Assembly: GCA_946699065.1 (NCBI GenBank) | Contig: CAMPDV010000373.1 | Location: 248,001 to 312,000, forward strand | Origin: Loxodes magnus | Lineage: Eukaryota; Ciliophora; Karyorelictea; Loxodida; Loxodidae | DNA: 64,000 bases | Reading direction: 5' to 3' | Part shown: in pieces, positions 60,586 through 64,000 of the stretch | Position numbering within the stretch: position 1 is the stretch's first letter | Layout of the letters: each line of letters starts with the position of its first letter | Translations under genes and position numbers: made by a program | Notes under the pieces: model-generated | Told to the model about the DNA's origin: nothing | Seen by the model: only the letters and a program-made list of their open reading frames with translations | The model's database searches: none

Positions 60586-61273
60586 TCACTGTTTTAAAAT
60601 TTATTAATTCAATATAATTTTATATTTAAAATCTTCTTCTGCATAATCTTCTTCTAATGCATATCTCTCAGTACTGTATTAGTCTTTTTTAATTATAGAT
60701 ATCTTGAGTTAGTCTAGTTCGATTCCAATTATTTTTAGATTTCTTTGTTGAGCAAATACAGTATCCCTCAATATTTTACTTTCTTTGTATATTTTTCTAT
60801 ATAAAAAACTTTCTGGAGTGCAATCAAGATTATTTATTTATTTCCACATCCTAAAGCTTTCTAATTCTTATTTTGTTTGAATCTTCAGTATTATCTTAAA
60901 ATATTTCCTTATGTTCTATAACGCCAGTTTTATTTTCTCTTTTGAATAAAGGAATTTTTGCTTGTTGAATATTCCGCTCCACGTCCATAAAGTTTCTCGT
61001 TGATACATTTTTAAGAAACTAAGATTTTAGTTAACTTGGGTAATTAATTAAATTTTATTTCAATTTATTCAATTCTTATCTTATCTGATTGTGAATTTTT
61101 GTTCTTAAATTTTAAGATTTTTTAAATAAGTTTTTAATTTTTTCTTCAAGTTATTGTAATTTTTGCTAAATTATATCCTTTTCATTTTTAATCTTTTAAA
61201 GGATGATTTGCTGATCTCTGTTTTAAGGAGAATTTTCCTTTTTTTAGAAAATTTTTTTAAAAAAGTTTACCAT
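60586..61273 (-). CDS. Small coiled-coil protein, function unknown
   Basis: ATG 61273 to a double TGA TGA (60588-60583), 221 residues after removing one 22-nt intron (60961-60982; GTGGAGCG...TCAACAAG). The N-terminal half is a coiled coil (KIKNEKDIIQQKLQQLEEKI). After the intron the protein continues MDQKFLYSKEKIKLALQNIR, KQELESFRMWKQINNLDCTP, RDTVFAQQRNLKIIGIELDQ, and ends acidic (RYALEEDYAEEDFKYKIILN). The clean frame, the tandem stop and the intron that exactly restores phase make this one of the more secure genes. No family recognised. It lies between the RNA-like element and a decayed gag copy. Confidence 0.7.
60961..60982 (-). other. 22-nt intron in coiled-coil gene
   Basis: On the minus strand it starts GTGGAGCG and ends TTCAACAAG, an AAG acceptor rather than TAG. 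Splicing restores the frame that reaches the tandem TGA. Confidence 0.65.
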
Positions 61274-61479
61274 TTTATTTTTTAATGATTACAACTTGCA
61301 GATAGCAGTAATATTTAATAAAGTCAAAAGATTTAAAATATAAGACAACTTTTTTATAAGAATTTTAATCATAATATTTAATTTCAATGTAACAGTTTAT
61401 TGATAAGAAGTTATTTTGGATTATATATTTTCCATTATAATAATAAGAATAATTAATTAGAATTTAAATTAATGCATGA

Positions 61480-62447
61480 TCCTATCTTATTCCTTTAATT
61501 TCAACTTCTTTATAATTATTTTTAAGTATTTTAACCCTATTTAAATACTAATGCAAATAATAAATTAAATGTTTGACGTTCTTGGAGATATTTCAACCTC
61601 TTTCCCATCAATCTCTAGATTGCTTTAGAAGCTAATCATAAAAGTTTAAATGTTTCTACAATTATTCTTCTTGTTATACATTTTGTCATTGAGGAATCCA
61701 TTTGCCTGGATAAAGATTGGTATTTTTCATCTTGTATATTTTTCCAAATTTATTGCAATATAATTTTTCTCTTTTTAATTTTAGTTGTTGCTGTAACTTC
61801 TTTCTACTCTTTAACTACTTCTAGTAGTTTCAGTATTCTTATTTAAAGTTTTGAAATTTCTAACATCTTTTCCATAGATGCTCTTGAGAGTTACAATAAT
61901 AACATCTTTTTGATTATCTTTTAGGCTTAAATTTTGAGTTCTTTTCTCCTTCGATTATAATTGGGTTATTTCCTTGTTCTTTTAGTTCCATTTAACGCTG
62001 AAATTTGTACTATTTTTCTTCTATTTTCCCAATATTTTTGGTAAATTCTTTCTGCTTATAATGCTAGTTTTGAGATTAAATTGCCTAGTCTTGTGAAATA
62101 TTTCAAAATGAGTTAAGGTCTCATTTTTAGGTCATGAGTCTCGATTCTATTTTCTCTGCAAACTCAAGTTTTTCTTTAATTTCTCATTATCTTTCTTCAA
62201 CTTTTTAGTCTCTTCCAGGAGATCCAGCACCACTTTAATCACCTAATCATAGCTTATTTACTTTTATATGTTGAGACTTCCTGGCACATTATATTTTTAG
62301 CCTATTTCTTAGGTTTTTCTTCACAGATGGGAGATTCATCCTGATGGGAGATATTTTTGGTATCTTTTTCATGATTCTAGCCTTTCTAGGATTTCGTTAA
62401 CTCTTGTCTTTTTGAGCCGCGAAGAATCCTGCTTTGAATCCTTGCAT
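61480..62447 (-). pseudogene. Gag-like CCHC protein, degraded copy D
   Basis: Minus strand. N-terminal basic and coil segments are spread over different frames (DESPICEEKPKKQAKNIMCQ; VLDLLEETKKLKKDNEKLKK), so several indels have occurred. The C-terminal part is intact: IIEGEKNSKFKPKRQSKR, then the knuckle CYYCNSQEHLWKRC (61863-61904) with CX2CX4HX4C spacing, then a Gln/Lys-rich tail. It has the same architecture as copies A-C. The ATG at 62447 is a guess. Confidence 0.55.
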
Positions 62448-62519
62448 CTTTTGACTTTATTCACTTTTTAAATACTATAATTAAATTTCTTTGATATTTT
62501 CTTTATATTATTCCTGGCT

Positions 62520-62860
62520 ATTAAATTTTTTAAATAGAGAGGAGCAATCCTCCAACTGAGATTAATTTAACTCAAGTACCAAGAAGTACTTCAGTTGTAA
62601 CAAATTTAGCAAGAATTTGGCAGGAAACAAGAGGAAAGAGCTGGAGACATTGTGTAAAGGTTTTTTAAAGATCCCAGTGGATTAGGTCTCTTGAAGCATC
62701 ACTCAGAACATGTCCTATTAGAAGAAAGAATTCCCAAAGGAGTAAAGCACTGGAGTAAATTTCCAAGGAGAAATTTATTAACTTTAAATAAAATTAATTT
62801 AAAGAGCTGAGCACCATCGAGAGTGCTACGCGCTCAATAATTGAGTTTATTTATCTATAT
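62520..62860 (+). mobile_element. SINE-like retroposon, copy 7
   Basis: Head with GAGGAGCAATCCTCC (arm around GCAA) related to copy 3, a ~270-bp body, then the shared 3' hairpin AGAGCTGAGCACCATCGAGA...CGCGCTC at 62803-62835 and a TTTATTTAT tail. Orientation is opposite to the neighbouring gag copy D. Confidence 0.6.
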
Positions 62861-64000
62861 AGCTTATTTACTAGTTTTATATTTTTTATTTATAAAATTA
62901 AATAAATATAGTAAAATAAGATGGAAGCTATTATCATTACTTTATTAACTTAACATTTTCTTGCTCACATATCTAAAAAGATTTATATTTTATAAAAGAT
63001 AAAATATTTAAATTATTATCTTATTTTAAATGTAAATAAAGGATTTTGTAATATCTATAAATATATTAAAATAGCATAAAGTATTTTTAATAAAATTACT
63101 ATTATTTTTTCCTAAGAAAATTGAAAAAACTTGATTAATTATAGTGACAGATTTTGAACCCACCTACTTAAGTTCTTATAAAATAAAATTCTTTAAGGAT
63201 AATTATACCTTACAGTATTACTGACTTATAGTATCTGAATGTTTAGATTAACTAATATTTTAATTAATTTAATAATCTATTTTTAAAGGAAAATAATAAT
63301 GTAAGATAAAAAGTAAAATTCAGAGATTTAAAATAATGAAATATAATTATGGCAAACAAGACAACTTTAAATTGCTTCTTTTATTTTTTCCACTATTAAT
63401 AAAACTTAAACTAAAGAAAAGTTTTAATTAAATTAAATTTATTTCATTAAGAGGAATTAAAGTAATTAAAATAAATAACTATTTATATTAAATTTTTATT
63501 TTTATTTCTCATTTTAATTATTATATAATACTACTTTTCTTAGATATATATTCTAATTTATATTTCTAAGCATAATTTTTTAATATATTTATTTTAATTA
63601 AAAATTTATTAATGTTGCATCTTTTTTTTTGAAGCAAAGTATATAATTTTAATTAAAAGCCTCCCCCTTGATTTAGAGAGTTTTTCAGAGTTTAATTAAA
63701 ACTCTCTACTATCTATGAATAGAATATTGAAAATTATTAAGTTTAATTTTAAAGTAAATTTAAGTGAAGCTTGCATAATTGAAACCTAAAAACAAAGAGT
63801 ACTTTTATAGGTACGATTAAATCTTAATGAATGCTTTATAAAAAGGTAAGGAATTGTAAATATATTTTAGTATAAATATTAAGATAGAAGCATAAAAGAA
63901 CTTTTTACTGACGATCAAATTTAATAAAGCTTCTTTAAAGCAGATTTATAAAATGAGCCTTAAAGACAATCATTCAGTACTTTCTTCATTTTTATGTTCT
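62861..64000. other. AT-rich end of window, nothing assigned
   Basis: Low-complexity A/T sequence. A stem AGAGAGTTTT/AAAACTCTCT occurs at about 63675-63708. No gene recognised. Confidence 0.35.

Overview
The window (about three quarters A+T) reads as nuclear DNA of a ciliate in which all three standard stop codons are also sense codons. In every gene I could decode, TAA and TAG fall where glutamine fits and TGA where tryptophan fits, and the reading ends at a TGA close to the true 3' end. Introns are tiny: four are exactly 22 nt and others appear to be 17-33 nt, with GT...AG borders. This combination fits a karyorelict such as Loxodes best; Condylostoma-like heterotrichs are the alternative. 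Standard-code reading frames are nearly all shadows here.

Layout. 0-3.5 kb: a short retroposon, an RNA-like element, and a plus-strand gene split by an 845-bp gag-type retroposon with a 17-bp target duplication. 3.6-5.8 kb (minus): a coiled-coil protein with an NBR1-type FW domain. 10.1-14.2 kb (plus), 25.5-29.6 kb (minus) and 37.6-42.7 kb (minus): three relatives of one receptor family (signal peptide, periplasmic-binding-like ectodomain, about nine membrane segments, EF-hand-like loop). The third is an out-of-frame chimera. 16.6-22.5 kb, 31.5-33.4 kb and 61.4-62.9 kb: retroposons sharing a 3' hairpin and a TTTA tail, plus gag-like CCHC proteins. One retroposon has swollen into a 1-kb minisatellite. 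46.1-51.7 kb (plus): a large beta-helix membrane protein with several same-direction frame breaks. 53.6-54.6 kb (plus): a decayed kinase-like gene. 60.6-61.3 kb (minus): a small coiled-coil gene.

The most striking region is 57.1-58.5 kb. There the 9-mer TACNNNCTA (third base of CTA relaxed) recurs every ~25 bp for more than 50 copies. On the minus strand this is AG|NNN|GTA: the 3' end of one ~22-nt intron, exactly three exonic bases, and the start of the next intron. It can be read as a gene chopped into about 55 single-codon exons, starting at an ATG and leading in phase into an ordinary downstream frame. The triplets almost never begin with G, so a non-coding explanation is still open.

Large stretches (5.8-10.1, 14.2-16.6, 22.4-25.5, 29.6-31.5, 33.4-37.6, 42.7-46.0, 51.7-53.6 kb) are very AT-rich. 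With TGA as a sense codon almost any frame is open there, so I could not assign genes with confidence.
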